Below, in pieces: positions 1 through 7,634 of a stretch of 21,676 bases of DNA. Every line of letters starts with the position of its first letter. The first letter of the stretch is position 1. Source of the stretch: DUPH01 sp035449085 (GTDB lineage: Bacteria; Verrucomicrobiota; Kiritimatiellia; RFP12; UBA1067); NCBI GenBank assembly GCA_035449085.1, contig DAOTKE010000053.1, positions 1 to 21,676 on the forward strand, read 5' to 3'. Below the pieces are notes generated by a model. That model was not told where the DNA came from, did not search any database, and was given only the letters and a program-made list of their open reading frames with translations. Position numbers and translations under genes: made by a program.

Positions 1-33
1 GTGTTTCCCTGATAAACAACGCGCGAGCCCAGT

Positions 34-198
34 TCAAATAAAAACGCCCTGGGCAAGAAGGAGTCGCTTGGTTTTCGGCCCTTGATGCTTGGTGATGGCG
101 GAGCTGGACAGCGGACGCTTGCACTTCGGGCAGATGATCTTCCCGCGCAGCGAAAACTCGCGCGTGTGTAGCGTGGGCCGAATTCTCTTGTTCCTGCT
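34..198 (-). pseudogene. possible serine recombinase zinc-ribbon remnant
   Basis: The minus strand is open from about 224 down to a stop at 34-36 and reads ...RPTLHTREFSLRGKIICPKC, then KRPLSSSAITKHQ. The pattern LRGK-[ILV]-x-C-P-x-C-x-[KR]-P-L resembles the start of the zinc beta-ribbon domain of large serine recombinases. Only the first CxxC pair is present; the second cysteine pair and everything before and after are missing. If correct, this is a dead scrap of an integrase or other mobile element at the left edge. It is a motif-level resemblance only, and a chance reading frame is possible. Confidence 0.3.
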
Positions 199-327
199 CA
201 AGCCATATTGTATACTCCCAACGAGTCAACGGGGGGTACGTCCTCCGTTTGACGGCAACAGTTCCGAACGGATGCCTGAACCGTTGCAATGCCCCGCAAC
301 ACTCCAGAAAGACATCAAGGGCCTATT

Positions 328-2535
328 ATGAAGACAAATTGCTTTATGGCCAGCCTTGCAACGGGGTTGCTCATGGCGTCGATGCAAGCGTTTGCGCAGG
401 ACAGTGTGGATGTGCGTTTCTACGGGCCCGATCGCACACACCTGCTATACCACGGTGCTGTCCCAGGTGATGGTGCGGTCAGGCTCGTGGCGACCCACGA
501 CGGCGGCGGCGAGCGCCAAATTTCCTATGCCGAAGGTGCCGGTGCCTTGATCCAAGGTTCGCTTCGTGAGACCGGCTTGGCGACCGGTACGCACCGTTAC
601 GAGATACAGAAATGCGACCGCGATCCGGTGACCGGGGAATTAGAGCCTTGGTACGGGGTTGCAGGCCACGATGTGTCGCTGGATGGAGTTTCCGCCGGGG
701 GCGAGCTGCGCTACGACGAGGATCTGGAGGATGTCCGGATCGCCGGCGTTTCCGTGCCGCCGAACATCACCCTTACCCTCGCGGGAACCCTGATTGCGCC
801 GACAAACGATACCGCCGCACTTTCGGTTGAGGGTGCGCTGTTGCTGGATGGTCCGGTCACCCTGCTTCCGCACGTGCGCGGGGGCGGGCTTGACGACATC
901 CCGTTCCGCGTGCATCTGGACGTGCCGACCAGCCTGTCCGGGCTCACCGGCGGAATGTTCGCCATGAATGCGGCGGGCTCTTCACTGCGGAACAGCGATG
1001 GCGTGCATGTCGTTCCGGGCTTTGGCGGTGAACTGCAATCGATCACCAACGGCGTCGTATACCTGTGGGAACTCCGGAAAGGCGCCACGCTGAGCATTTC
1101 GGACAGCCAGTTTTCATCCGGCACGACGCCCGGCTATGGCTATAACGGGCACGAGTGCCGCGATGGGACGCTGTTGTTGGACAACGTCGTCTGGAGCAGC
1201 CTTTTCACTGCAACCGGAGCGGCTGAAGTCGAGGCCGAGAATTGCGATTTCAGGGATCGGGTTGAAGTCGACAACGATACGGCGTCTTCAGACTCTGTCA
1301 AGTTCCTTGCCACCTCCAGTCGCTTCACATCCTTTGCAGCAAGCCGTACTGGCAGCGGTTTGGTCATGTTGAACCAGTGTCTTTTCTCCGAACAGGTCGC
1401 CGCTTACGGTGGCGCGGCTCAGTTCGAGGATTGCGAGTTCGGACAGGGCTTCCGGTTGCAGAACCGCAGCGCGACGGTGATCACTCGATGCCTCTTCCTG
1501 GACGCGCTGGTTTTTGCGAGCAGTGTGCCGGGAGAAGATCCGGACGTGCCGCGCTGGTACGAGGACACGTCCCCCAGTCCGACGATCCAAGGCAACGCCT
1601 TCATGGGTGATGTCGCTTTGCACTACGAGACCTTGGTCGGCGTCAGCGATCTGCCCTCGGCGCCGATCACCATCGGCGCGAACTACTTTGGCAGTCCGGG
1701 GGGCTGGTACAATGACGCCACCGGCTTGGAGCGCGGTTTTCTACCCCAGTCCTATCGTGCCCGCGTTCGCGGCAACTCCGGTCCAACGCCCGCCTTCAAT
1801 ATTGACGCGCCCTCCTCAGCATCCCCGTTCTCCGGGACGAGGCAGGACCGGCGTGTTTTCCCGCGATTCTGGCTGAACGGTCATGTCGTGGGCCAGAACA
1901 CCATCAACCACCAGAGTGGCACCCTCGACAGCACGGCCAGCCGCATCCTGATCAAGGGACGCGAGACGCTGCTTGCCGTCGATCTGTCCTGCACGGAAGA
2001 GTCCCTCGCCGGTGTGCGCGTCTATGCGGAATGGAACGGCGAGGAGATCGACGCCACACCCACCGTGCGCCAGGTGCGACGGGACCCCGCTCGCTTCCCC
2101 CCCAATGAAATCCGCTATGGTCGCAGCACGTTCTCCTTTGTCCTGCCGCCGGTCCAGGAAGCAACCCTGCCCGTGGTGGTGCGGCTCGACGCCTCCGGTG
2201 TCGCCGGCTACGATCCGGCCTCCTATCCCGACGAGGACGCCGTCCTGCTCTCCGGAACGGTTGTCTTCAAAGACCCGCCTGAACGTCCGCTGCGTATCTG
2301 GGTTATCCCGGTAGAGGTTTCAGGCGTCTTCGGATCCTGGGGGACCGGCAACGCCGCCGATACCGTCGAGGCACTTAAGCGGGAGATCCCCAATCAACTC
2401 GCCATTCCATCCGACAAGCTCAGTGTGCTGGAGAAGCCCGTGCTATCGGTGTGGTCGCCACCTTCGACGTTCCGGAAGCCATGGCTGCCTGTCGTATCGC
2501 AAGGGGCTCGGACAGTTCGACCGTGCTCAACGTAA
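328..2535 (+). CDS. giant secreted surface protein, N-terminal part (5' side of a frameshift)
   Basis: The start is ATG 328, preceded by AAGG at 317-320. Translation opens with a signal peptide of about 24 residues (basic MKTN, hydrophobic core, cleavage near AFA|Q). After a beta-rich N-terminal region, residues about 230-430 are rich in short G/N/D/S-containing strands with recurring -C-x-F- and N-x-F turns, such as ISDSQF, AENCDF, LNQCLF and FEDCEF. That is the look of a right-handed parallel beta-helix. The frame is convincing up to about VLEKPVL near 2440. It then runs into a low-quality tail ending at 2535, while the 2451-4940 frame takes over with strong GC3 codon use. I read this as the first half of one protein of about 1,537 residues that lost one base near 2440-2455. 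It is probably exported and surface-bound or secreted. The beta-helix call is by pattern only. Confidence 0.75.
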   Translation: MKTNCFMASLATGLLMASMQAFAQDSVDVRFYGPDRTHLLYHGAVPGDGAVRLVATHDGGGERQISYAEGAGALIQGSLRETGLATGTHRYEIQKCDRDPVTGELEPWYGVAGHDVSLDGVSAGGELRYDEDLEDVRIAGVSVPPNITLTLAGTLIAPTNDTAALSVEGALLLDGPVTLLPHVRGGGLDDIPFRVHLDVPTSLSGLTGGMFAMNAAGSSLRNSDGVHVVPGFGGELQSITNGVVYLWELRKGATLSISDSQFSSGTTPGYGYNGHECRDGTLLLDNVVWSSLFTATGAAEVEAENCDFRDRVEVDNDTASSDSVKFLATSSRFTSFAASRTGSGLVMLNQCLFSEQVAAYGGAAQFEDCEFGQGFRLQNRSATVITRCLFLDALVFASSVPGEDPDVPRWYEDTSPSPTIQGNAFMGDVALHYETLVGVSDLPSAPITIGANYFGSPGGWYNDATGLERGFLPQSYRARVRGNSGPTPAFNIDAPSSASPFSGTRQDRRVFPRFWLNGHVVGQNTINHQSGTLDSTASRILIKGRETLLAVDLSCTEESLAGVRVYAEWNGEEIDATPTVRQVRRDPARFPPNEIRYGRSTFSFVLPPVQEATLPVVVRLDASGVAGYDPASYPDEDAVLLSGTVVFKDPPERPLRIWVIPVEVSGVFGSWGTGNAADTVEALKREIPNQLAIPSDKLSVLEKPVLSVWSPPSTFRKPWLPVVSQGARTVRPCST
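2440..2455 (+). other. frameshift point joining the two halves of the surface protein
   Basis: Coding character passes from the frame of 328 to the frame of 2451 here. The upstream frame is open to 2535 and the downstream frame is open from 2379, so the break must lie between those points. Codon choice puts it at about 2440-2455. Restoring one frame needs one added base (or loss of two). There is no X-XXY-YYZ slippery heptamer in the overlap, so programmed frameshifting is unlikely. A real deletion or an assembly error are the two options. Confidence 0.65.
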
Positions 2536-4940
2536 CGGCCACCGGCTTGCAGAGCGCAACGTTGCAGGCCCCTGTGTCGGACAGCACGATCGAAGGCATG
2601 TTGAACGCGCATTGGGACGTGGAGTCCATCAACGCGCCCGCACCCGGCCAAGTCCGTCACCTGCTTTTCTACCGCACCGCCTCTGCGCAGCCATGGACTC
2701 TGTTCGCCGGGCCCACGTCCGCCACCAACCTGCTGACCTTGACCACGGCCTTTCCTGAAACATCGACACTCGCGCTGCGGCTTGTGAGTTCCGACGGCAT
2801 TGACTCGGTGGAGCATGTCGTGGACGGCATCACCGTCCTGCCCCGCGCCCCCATTGTCACAATCCGTTCACCGCTGGCCGGCACCATCTCGCAGAGCAAT
2901 GCCGTATGGCGGCTGGCCGCCGACATCACCGAGTTCCCGACGCAGACGGCGGATGAGGGCGTCTGGACCTCCTCGCTGCAGGGCGAACTGGGGACCGGCC
3001 GGATGATCGAATCCCCGCTCGACATCGGCGAGCATCTGCTGCGCTACGAAACCGGCACGTCCGGCGGCCTGGTGGGCTGCGCCGAAGTCGCGGTTTCCGT
3101 ACTGGAGACGCCCGACTCGCTGCCGCTCGGTTTTGTGGGAACGGATCTCACCCTACACCATCAGGCGGCGGATCCCACGGGGTTGATCCCGACGTACCTG
3201 CTCTCCGGCGTCACCAACCGCTTTGTCTTGCGCGTACGCACCGGCGGTGTCGGCGGCACGTCGCGCTTGAGTCTTTTCCTCCGGAAACCCGTCGGCGGCG
3301 AAATGCTGGCGGCCACCTATGGCGTGACGCACGAACCTTTCTCCATGCAGTTCTTTCCACTCGATTGCTTGGCCGATCAGTCGGGAGCCTACGAGGTGCG
3401 CGCCGTGCTCGATGAGGTGGATCCCGTCGATCCCGACCTCTCCGATAATGAACGAATCTGGACCTTCTCGACCGTCACGCCGACCATTACGCTGAACCGC
3501 AACCCGCCGGGGGGCGGCGTGGTCTCCGGTGACGGAACTTACCTCTATGGGGCGCAGGTGACCGTGGGCGCCGTTGCCCATCCCGGCTTCACGTTCACCA
3601 AATGGTCGGCGACGGCAGGAGGCGCGGCCGTCTCGACCGAGTCGGAGTTCTCGTTCACCGCCACCGAGGACCGCACCCTGTGGGCGAATTTCCAGGCCCT
3701 GCCCGTCATCACGCTCCTAGCCTCCCCGTCCGACGGCGGTTCGGTTGCGGGCGCGGGCACCTATCCGCTCGGCGACACGGCGACGGTTGTTGCCACGCCG
3801 AACACCGGATATGCCTTCGTCAACTGGACCGAGTACGGCTATGAGGTATCCGCAGACGCTTCCTACAGCTTCAGTGCCACCCAGAGCCGCACGCTGACGG
3901 CGAACTTTATTCCCACGGCAGGAGAGACCTACGTCGTCTCTTTGGGTTGCTGGCCCCTGGAGGGCGGCAGTGTCTCTGGCAACGGCAGCTACGCCGAGGG
4001 CGCGACGGCCACGGCGACCGCCGTCCCGACCACCGGCTATGTCTTTGTAAACTGGACCGAGTGGAGTGCTTCCGAGTGGATGTTTGTCGAGGTGTCCACC
4101 GACGCCGTCTTTTCGTTCGTTGTCTCCGGCGATCGCAACCTGCGCGCCAACTTCGCGTTGGAACCGCTGGTCGGCGACCGTACGCTGGCCGAGGCGCTGG
4201 ACGCGCCCGCGCTCCCGTTTACGACAGGGGGCAGCGGTCTCTGGGTCGGCCTCGCGCGGCCAAGCGCCATCCGTGACGGCGATGCCGCCCGCAGTGGATA
4301 CACGGCGGACAGTACGACCAGTTGGCTGCAGACCACGGTCACCGGCCCCGGCACATTCTCGTTCTGGTGGCGCGCCTCCAGTGAAGCTTCTTGGGACCAG
4401 GGCTTTTTCCTGGTCGACGGCACGGAGGCCGTTGTGATCGACGGCGAGACCGGCTGGCAAGCTTACACAAACGAACTGGCTGCGGGCAGTCACATCTTGC
4501 GATGGGAATACCGAAAGGATTCTTCCTGGGCCGAGGGCGAGGATTGCATCTGGCTGGACGACGTGCAATTTGTGCCGGCGGGTGGCGGCACGGCGACCAC
4601 CGCGACACCGGTCCCGGTTCCGTATGCCTGGCTCGACGGCTACCCCTCGTTGCTGGCGGCTGCAGGAGGCGACTACGAGGCGGCGGCGTTGGCCGACTTC
4701 GACGGCGACGGCCATGCCACATGGAAAGAGCTTGTGTCGGGTTCCGATCCCGAGGATGGCACATCGGTTCTGCGCGCTTCGATTCGATTCGAAGGCGAAT
4801 CGCTCCGGATCTCTTGGCAGCCGGATCTTGGCGAGGAACGCACCTACGCGATTGAAGGCAAAGGCGCGCTGGACGATCTCTCGTGGGGCCCCACCAACAG
4901 CGCCACACGCTTCTTCCGCGTCCGTGTCCAATTGCCGTAG
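2451..4940 (+). CDS. giant secreted surface protein, C-terminal part with InlB-type repeats, CBM-like and EF-hand modules
   Basis: The annotated GTG at 2451 is only the first possible start after an in-frame stop at 2376-2378. No signal peptide or good ribosome-binding site is visible, so it is best seen as the 3' half of the gene begun at 328. Residues about 120-340 are Ig/CARDB-like beta domains. Residues about 343-570 hold three divergent InlB-type (Listeria-Bacteroides) repeats, each with G-G-x-V-x-G-x-G-x-Y, then GY-x-F-x-x-W, then R-x-L-x-A-N-F. Residues about 573-708 form a jelly-roll/CBM-like domain (FSFWWRASSE, WLDDVQF). DFDGDGHATWKEL from D749 is an EF-hand/dockerin-like calcium loop, followed by a short beta tail (ATRFFRVRVQLP). 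Such architecture is typical of large secreted PVC-group proteins that bind polysaccharide or surfaces. No catalytic domain is visible. Confidence 0.8.
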   Translation: MVATFDVPEAMAACRIARGSDSSTVLNVTATGLQSATLQAPVSDSTIEGMLNAHWDVESINAPAPGQVRHLLFYRTASAQPWTLFAGPTSATNLLTLTTAFPETSTLALRLVSSDGIDSVEHVVDGITVLPRAPIVTIRSPLAGTISQSNAVWRLAADITEFPTQTADEGVWTSSLQGELGTGRMIESPLDIGEHLLRYETGTSGGLVGCAEVAVSVLETPDSLPLGFVGTDLTLHHQAADPTGLIPTYLLSGVTNRFVLRVRTGGVGGTSRLSLFLRKPVGGEMLAATYGVTHEPFSMQFFPLDCLADQSGAYEVRAVLDEVDPVDPDLSDNERIWTFSTVTPTITLNRNPPGGGVVSGDGTYLYGAQVTVGAVAHPGFTFTKWSATAGGAAVSTESEFSFTATEDRTLWANFQALPVITLLASPSDGGSVAGAGTYPLGDTATVVATPNTGYAFVNWTEYGYEVSADASYSFSATQSRTLTANFIPTAGETYVVSLGCWPLEGGSVSGNGSYAEGATATATAVPTTGYVFVNWTEWSASEWMFVEVSTDAVFSFVVSGDRNLRANFALEPLVGDRTLAEALDAPALPFTTGGSGLWVGLARPSAIRDGDAARSGYTADSTTSWLQTTVTGPGTFSFWWRASSEASWDQGFFLVDGTEAVVIDGETGWQAYTNELAAGSHILRWEYRKDSSWAEGEDCIWLDDVQFVPAGGGTATTATPVPVPYAWLDGYPSLLAAAGGDYEAAALADFDGDGHATWKELVSGSDPEDGTSVLRASIRFEGESLRISWQPDLGEERTYAIEGKGALDDLSWGPTNSATRFFRVRVQLP

Positions 4941-5272
4941 CGAGGGAGTCTGCCCGCCTCCGGCAACAACCGAATGTGGCGGATGCGGTCGACTCCCGCA
5001 CGGTCTCGCACCACGCAGAGAGAGTTCGAAATGGCACTGGGGGCCGATACGGACGAACTTTTCAAAGCCCACGCGAGACCGGCGAGACCGGAGCTACTTT
5101 ACCATTGTGAACATCGGTGAAAGATGGATAATAGTCACCATAACGTTTCTTGAACCAGATCCCAACTGGCAAGGGGGGGCAGACCACGCACGGGCAAGGC
5201 CGTTGACTTCGTTGCTTATTTCAAGAGCGAACGCGATGGAACAAAGAAGATCGGAAGACTACAAGGTGACTG
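4941..5272 (+). other. 332-bp gap without a recognisable gene
   Basis: This lies between the giant surface protein and the methyltransferase scrap. No tRNA, clear promoter or terminator is seen. A G7 run occurs near 5171. The missing upstream part of the methyltransferase is not recognisable in any frame, which suggests it was deleted, not merely mutated. Confidence 0.5.
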
Positions 5273-5494
5273 ATGGCTGGCCTAAGAGGCAATACTGTGC
5301 GCCGGAACATCCCGTATAAAGCCACGGGCATTGTCTCTTATGACGAGTTCTACCCACGCAAGTCCAAGCCCATCATCGACGAGATCGACCGCGCTCTTGC
5401 CAAGCACTACGGCTTCACGGAAGAGGAGCTGGATTTCATCATCAACTCTGACATCAAGTACCGCATGGGCCGCAACGGCGGCGTGGAGGAGTGA
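5273..5494 (+). pseudogene. C-terminal fragment of an N6-adenine DNA methyltransferase / type II restriction-modification protein
   Basis: The 73-residue frame carries KSKPIIDEID, ALAKHYGFTEEELDFII and DIKYRMG. From memory this is the conserved extreme C-terminus of large N6-adenine-specific DNA methyltransferases (Eco57I/type IIG-like). The catalytic NPPY and SAM-binding motifs would lie hundreds of residues upstream and are absent. An in-frame stop at 5267-5269 closes the frame. An ATG at 5273 preceded by AAGG (5263-5266) may still allow expression. The stop (TGA 5492-5494) overlaps the GTG start of the next gene, the arrangement of a translationally coupled pair. The fragment therefore probably survives because the downstream gene needs its ribosomes, or because the deletion is recent. 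The family link is good; activity as a methyltransferase is excluded. Confidence 0.65.
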
Positions 5495-6099
5495 GCGTGT
5501 TGGAAGGGCGTCGGGAAAATCCGCCAGATCGGGCTGATCCGCCTGATCCGGCAGATCACACGGGGCAGCGGCAAAGGCCGCACGTCCGCAGGAAACTGCG
5601 CCCGAGCGGCGGCTACCGCAAAACGGCAAGCTTCCAGACGGCCACGATCATCTACGATGCGACCTACTGGTTCTGCGAGAAGTTTCTCGACCCGCGGTCG
5701 CGAACGGTGGACCAGATGGTGCAGGCGGCGCGGTCAGGCCGGCAGAACATCGCCGAAGGCAGTCGCGCGTCGGCCACCTCGTCACAGACGGAACTGCGCC
5801 TGTTCAATGTGGCCCGGTCGAGCCTGGAAGAGCTGCTGCTCGACTTCGAGGATTTCCTGCGCCACCGGCATCTGCCGCAGTGGGCACCCGACGGCGCCGA
5901 CGCGCGCGCCGTGCGCGAGGTGCCGCTGAGGTTTAGAAAAGATCGGGCGGATCAGGCTGATCTGACGGATCGCATTCCGCCTTGCCCGCAATGCGGCAAG
6001 CCCATGGTCTTGCGTACGGCCAAGGCCGGCAAGAACGCGGGAAAGCCGTTCTGGGGCTGTTCGGGCTATCCCCAATGCAAAGGAGTGGTGAACACCTGA
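5491..6099 (+). CDS. four-helix-bundle suffix-domain protein with C-terminal topoisomerase-type zinc ribbon
   Basis: The GTG start at 5491 overlaps the preceding stop by 4 nt. Residues about 37-146 match the four-helix-bundle family related to the protein encoded in 23S rRNA intervening sequences: GGYRKTASFQTATIIYD, then RTVDQMVQAARSGRQNIAEG, then NVARSSLEELLLDFEDFLR. Residues 165-196 (CPQC...C190...C196, GC-SGYPQCKG) form a C4 zinc ribbon of the topoisomerase I type. The linkers on both sides of the helical core (NPPDRADPPDPADH and KDRADQADLTDR) are encoded by GATC-based 9-bp repeats. The function of this family is not known to me. The zinc ribbon suggests nucleic-acid binding, and coupling to a methyltransferase remnant suggests a link to DNA modification or defence, but that is inference. 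Length (202 aa) looks complete. Confidence 0.8.
   Translation: MSVLEGRRENPPDRADPPDPADHTGQRQRPHVRRKLRPSGGYRKTASFQTATIIYDATYWFCEKFLDPRSRTVDQMVQAARSGRQNIAEGSRASATSSQTELRLFNVARSSLEELLLDFEDFLRHRHLPQWAPDGADARAVREVPLRFRKDRADQADLTDRIPPCPQCGKPMVLRTAKAGKNAGKPFWGCSGYPQCKGVVNT
5527..5562 (+). repeat. 9-bp GATC repeat array, 5' side of the four-helix core
   Basis: GATC occurs at 5527, 5536, 5545 and 5554, spaced exactly 9 bp. Units are GATCGGGCT, GATCCGCCT, GATCCGGCA and GATCACACG. The array is in frame and encodes the D-x-A-D-x-P linker of the N-terminal region. Confidence 0.8.
5941..5976 (+). repeat. 9-bp GATC repeat array, 3' side of the four-helix core
   Basis: GATC occurs at 5941, 5950, 5959 and 5968, again at exact 9-bp spacing. 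Units are GATCGGGCG, GATCAGGCT, GATCTGACG and GATCGCATT. The array is in frame and encodes the linker between the helical core and the zinc ribbon. Both arrays begin with GATCGGGC. Confidence 0.8.
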
Positions 6100-6499
6100 A
6101 GGACGTGGACCACGAGCCGCTGGCCAGCGATCCCGACATGCCGCGCTGGCCGTCGGCGACGCGGATATCGAGGCCCGCCCTCTCGACGATCTTCGTGGCG
6201 AACGGCTGTTGTCCCTTCTCCCGCAGCGCCTTTGGGAAGAGCACGCACTGGAAACGGCAGGACCGGAATGTCGACGGGCGAAGCGGCTTGTTGCTTTGGA
6301 AAAAGTACCGCTCGAACACCGAATGGGCCTTCCCATGAACCTCCAGGGCTGTGCGGTAGCCAAGCACAGCGTCGCCGGCTGACTTTGCCGCGTACGAGAG
6401 CCGCAACAAGGCCAGGCCGGACGGCCGCAGGCTCAAGCTGGGCACCTGCTACTTTTGTGCGTGTGGGTGTCCAAACAAATCCGCTATGCTTTGCGCGTG
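6100..6499. other. 400-bp stretch with no confident gene
   Basis: The minus strand is open over most of it (GTG at 6445 reading leftwards). The part decoding as ALEVHGKAHSVFERYFF and then LREKGQQPFATKIVERAGLD looks mildly protein-like, but I recognise no family. The frame runs on antisense into the four-helix gene. No terminator or promoter is evident. It may hold a decayed gene. Confidence 0.3.
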
Positions 6500-7591
6500 A
6501 TGAGCCAATCTCTGCACGCCTGTTTCAATCTTCCTGCCCGCCAGGCCCCCCTGCTCTTTCTGGCGCCGATGGCCGGTTATACCAACGCTCCGATGCGCCG
6601 CCTCTGCCGTCAGCACGGCGCGGCGCTCACGTATACCGAAATGACGAATGACCTCGGCCTGCTGCACGCCTCTGACAAGACCTGGCATCTGCTGGAGACC
6701 TTTGAGGACGAAGGGCCGGTGATGGCCCACCTTTATGGCACCGACCCCGTATCGCTGGCGGATGCCGCCGCCCGTGTTGAGCAGACCGGACGTTTTGCCG
6801 GCATCGATCTCAACGCCGGCTGTCCGGTCCGCAAAATCACCGCCAACGGCGCCGGCGCCGCGCTGATGCATGATCCCCGCCGCATCCATGCCATTCTCAC
6901 CGCGATGCGCCGGGCGATCCGCCTGCCGCTGACCCTCAAGACGCGCCTTGGGCCGCGCCCGGATCGCGTCGTGATCTTCGAGATCCTCGACGCCGCCGAA
7001 CAGGCAGGCGCCGACGCCCTTGCGCTGCACGGACGCTTCACGTCGCAAGGCCACGGCGGCCCCGTGCATCTCGACCTTCTGGCCGAAGCGAAACAGCGCG
7101 CGTCCATTCCGATTATCGGCAACGGCGGCGTTGCGTCGCCCCGCGATGCGTGGCGCATGTTTCACGAGACCGGCGTGGATGCCGTCATGATCGCCCGTGC
7201 CGCGATCGGCAATCCCTGGATCTTTGAGGACACGTTAGCAGCATGGGCCTCAGGCGGCGAGCCGCCTGCAGCCGCTTTCGCCGGCGCGCGGCCGCGTCGC
7301 GACCTCAACGTGATCCGCGACACGCTTGAGGCTCACATGGCGGCTGAGGCCGAACTGATCGAACGCATTCGTACGCGTTACGCGCTGCCCGACAATGCGG
7401 CTCAGACAGAGGAAACCTTGGCCACAACCTTCCGCTGCCATCTCTTCCGCTATCTGCACGGACTCAAAGGATCGTCCTATGTGCGCGGCCACCTGCACGA
7501 ACTGAACACCCTTGACGCGATCCGCGCCGCCGTCGCGAGTTGCCTGGAGCGGGAAGCCGCTTATCGTGACCGCGTGAACGTTGCGCGTTGA
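6500..7591 (+). CDS. dus: tRNA-dihydrouridine synthase
   Basis: An FMN enzyme of the Dus family that reduces specific uridines in tRNA to dihydrouridine with NAD(P)H, in the cytoplasm. I chose ATG 6500 because the family begins just before the FMN-binding strand (LFLAPMAGYTNAPMRRLCR, residues 19-37). A GTG at 6455 would add 15 unconserved residues. The active-site motif is N-A-G-C-P-x-x-K with the catalytic Cys at residue 108 (6821-6823). Phosphate-binding glycines are in IPIIGNGGV, and the barrel closes with VMIARAAIGNPWIF. The C-terminal helical tRNA-binding domain follows. The 363-residue length is normal to slightly long. It appears monocistronic: the flanks are a gene-poor stretch and a convergent gene. 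Which Dus subtype (A, B or C) it is cannot be decided by eye. Confidence 0.92.
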   Translation: MSQSLHACFNLPARQAPLLFLAPMAGYTNAPMRRLCRQHGAALTYTEMTNDLGLLHASDKTWHLLETFEDEGPVMAHLYGTDPVSLADAAARVEQTGRFAGIDLNAGCPVRKITANGAGAALMHDPRRIHAILTAMRRAIRLPLTLKTRLGPRPDRVVIFEILDAAEQAGADALALHGRFTSQGHGGPVHLDLLAEAKQRASIPIIGNGGVASPRDAWRMFHETGVDAVMIARAAIGNPWIFEDTLAAWASGGEPPAAAFAGARPRRDLNVIRDTLEAHMAAEAELIERIRTRYALPDNAAQTEETLATTFRCHLFRYLHGLKGSSYVRGHLHELNTLDAIRAAVASCLEREAAYRDRVNVAR

Positions 7592-7601
7592 ACGTTTTTT
7601 T
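7577..7601 (+). terminator. possible weak terminator of dus
   Basis: AACGTT at 7577-7582 and again at 7591-7596 (self-complementary) can pair across an 8-nt loop. A run of seven T's ends at 7601. It overlaps the dus stop codon. The stem is short and AT-rich, so efficiency is doubtful. Confidence 0.35.
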
Positions 7602-7634
7602 GGTTTCAGGTTTCAGGCGTTGCCCGTTATTCGA

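Noticed and set aside
2440..2455. programmed ribosomal frameshift in the surface protein
   Set aside because: No slippery heptamer is present in the overlap of the two frames. A base deletion or assembly error is simpler.
3717..5072. 451-codon minus-strand open frame under the surface protein
   Set aside because: It is antisense to a gene with clear domain motifs. Its composition (Arg/Gly/Ala-rich, no motifs) is typical of shadows in GC-rich DNA.
5527..5976. CRISPR array interpretation of the GATC repeats
   Set aside because: Units are 9 bp, contiguous and inside a reading frame; there are no spacers.
6118..6445. minus-strand frame with ALEVHGKAHSVFERYF as a GxxExxY-type protein
   Set aside because: The resemblance is limited to a few residues; the G-x-x-E-x-x-Y motif itself is not present.
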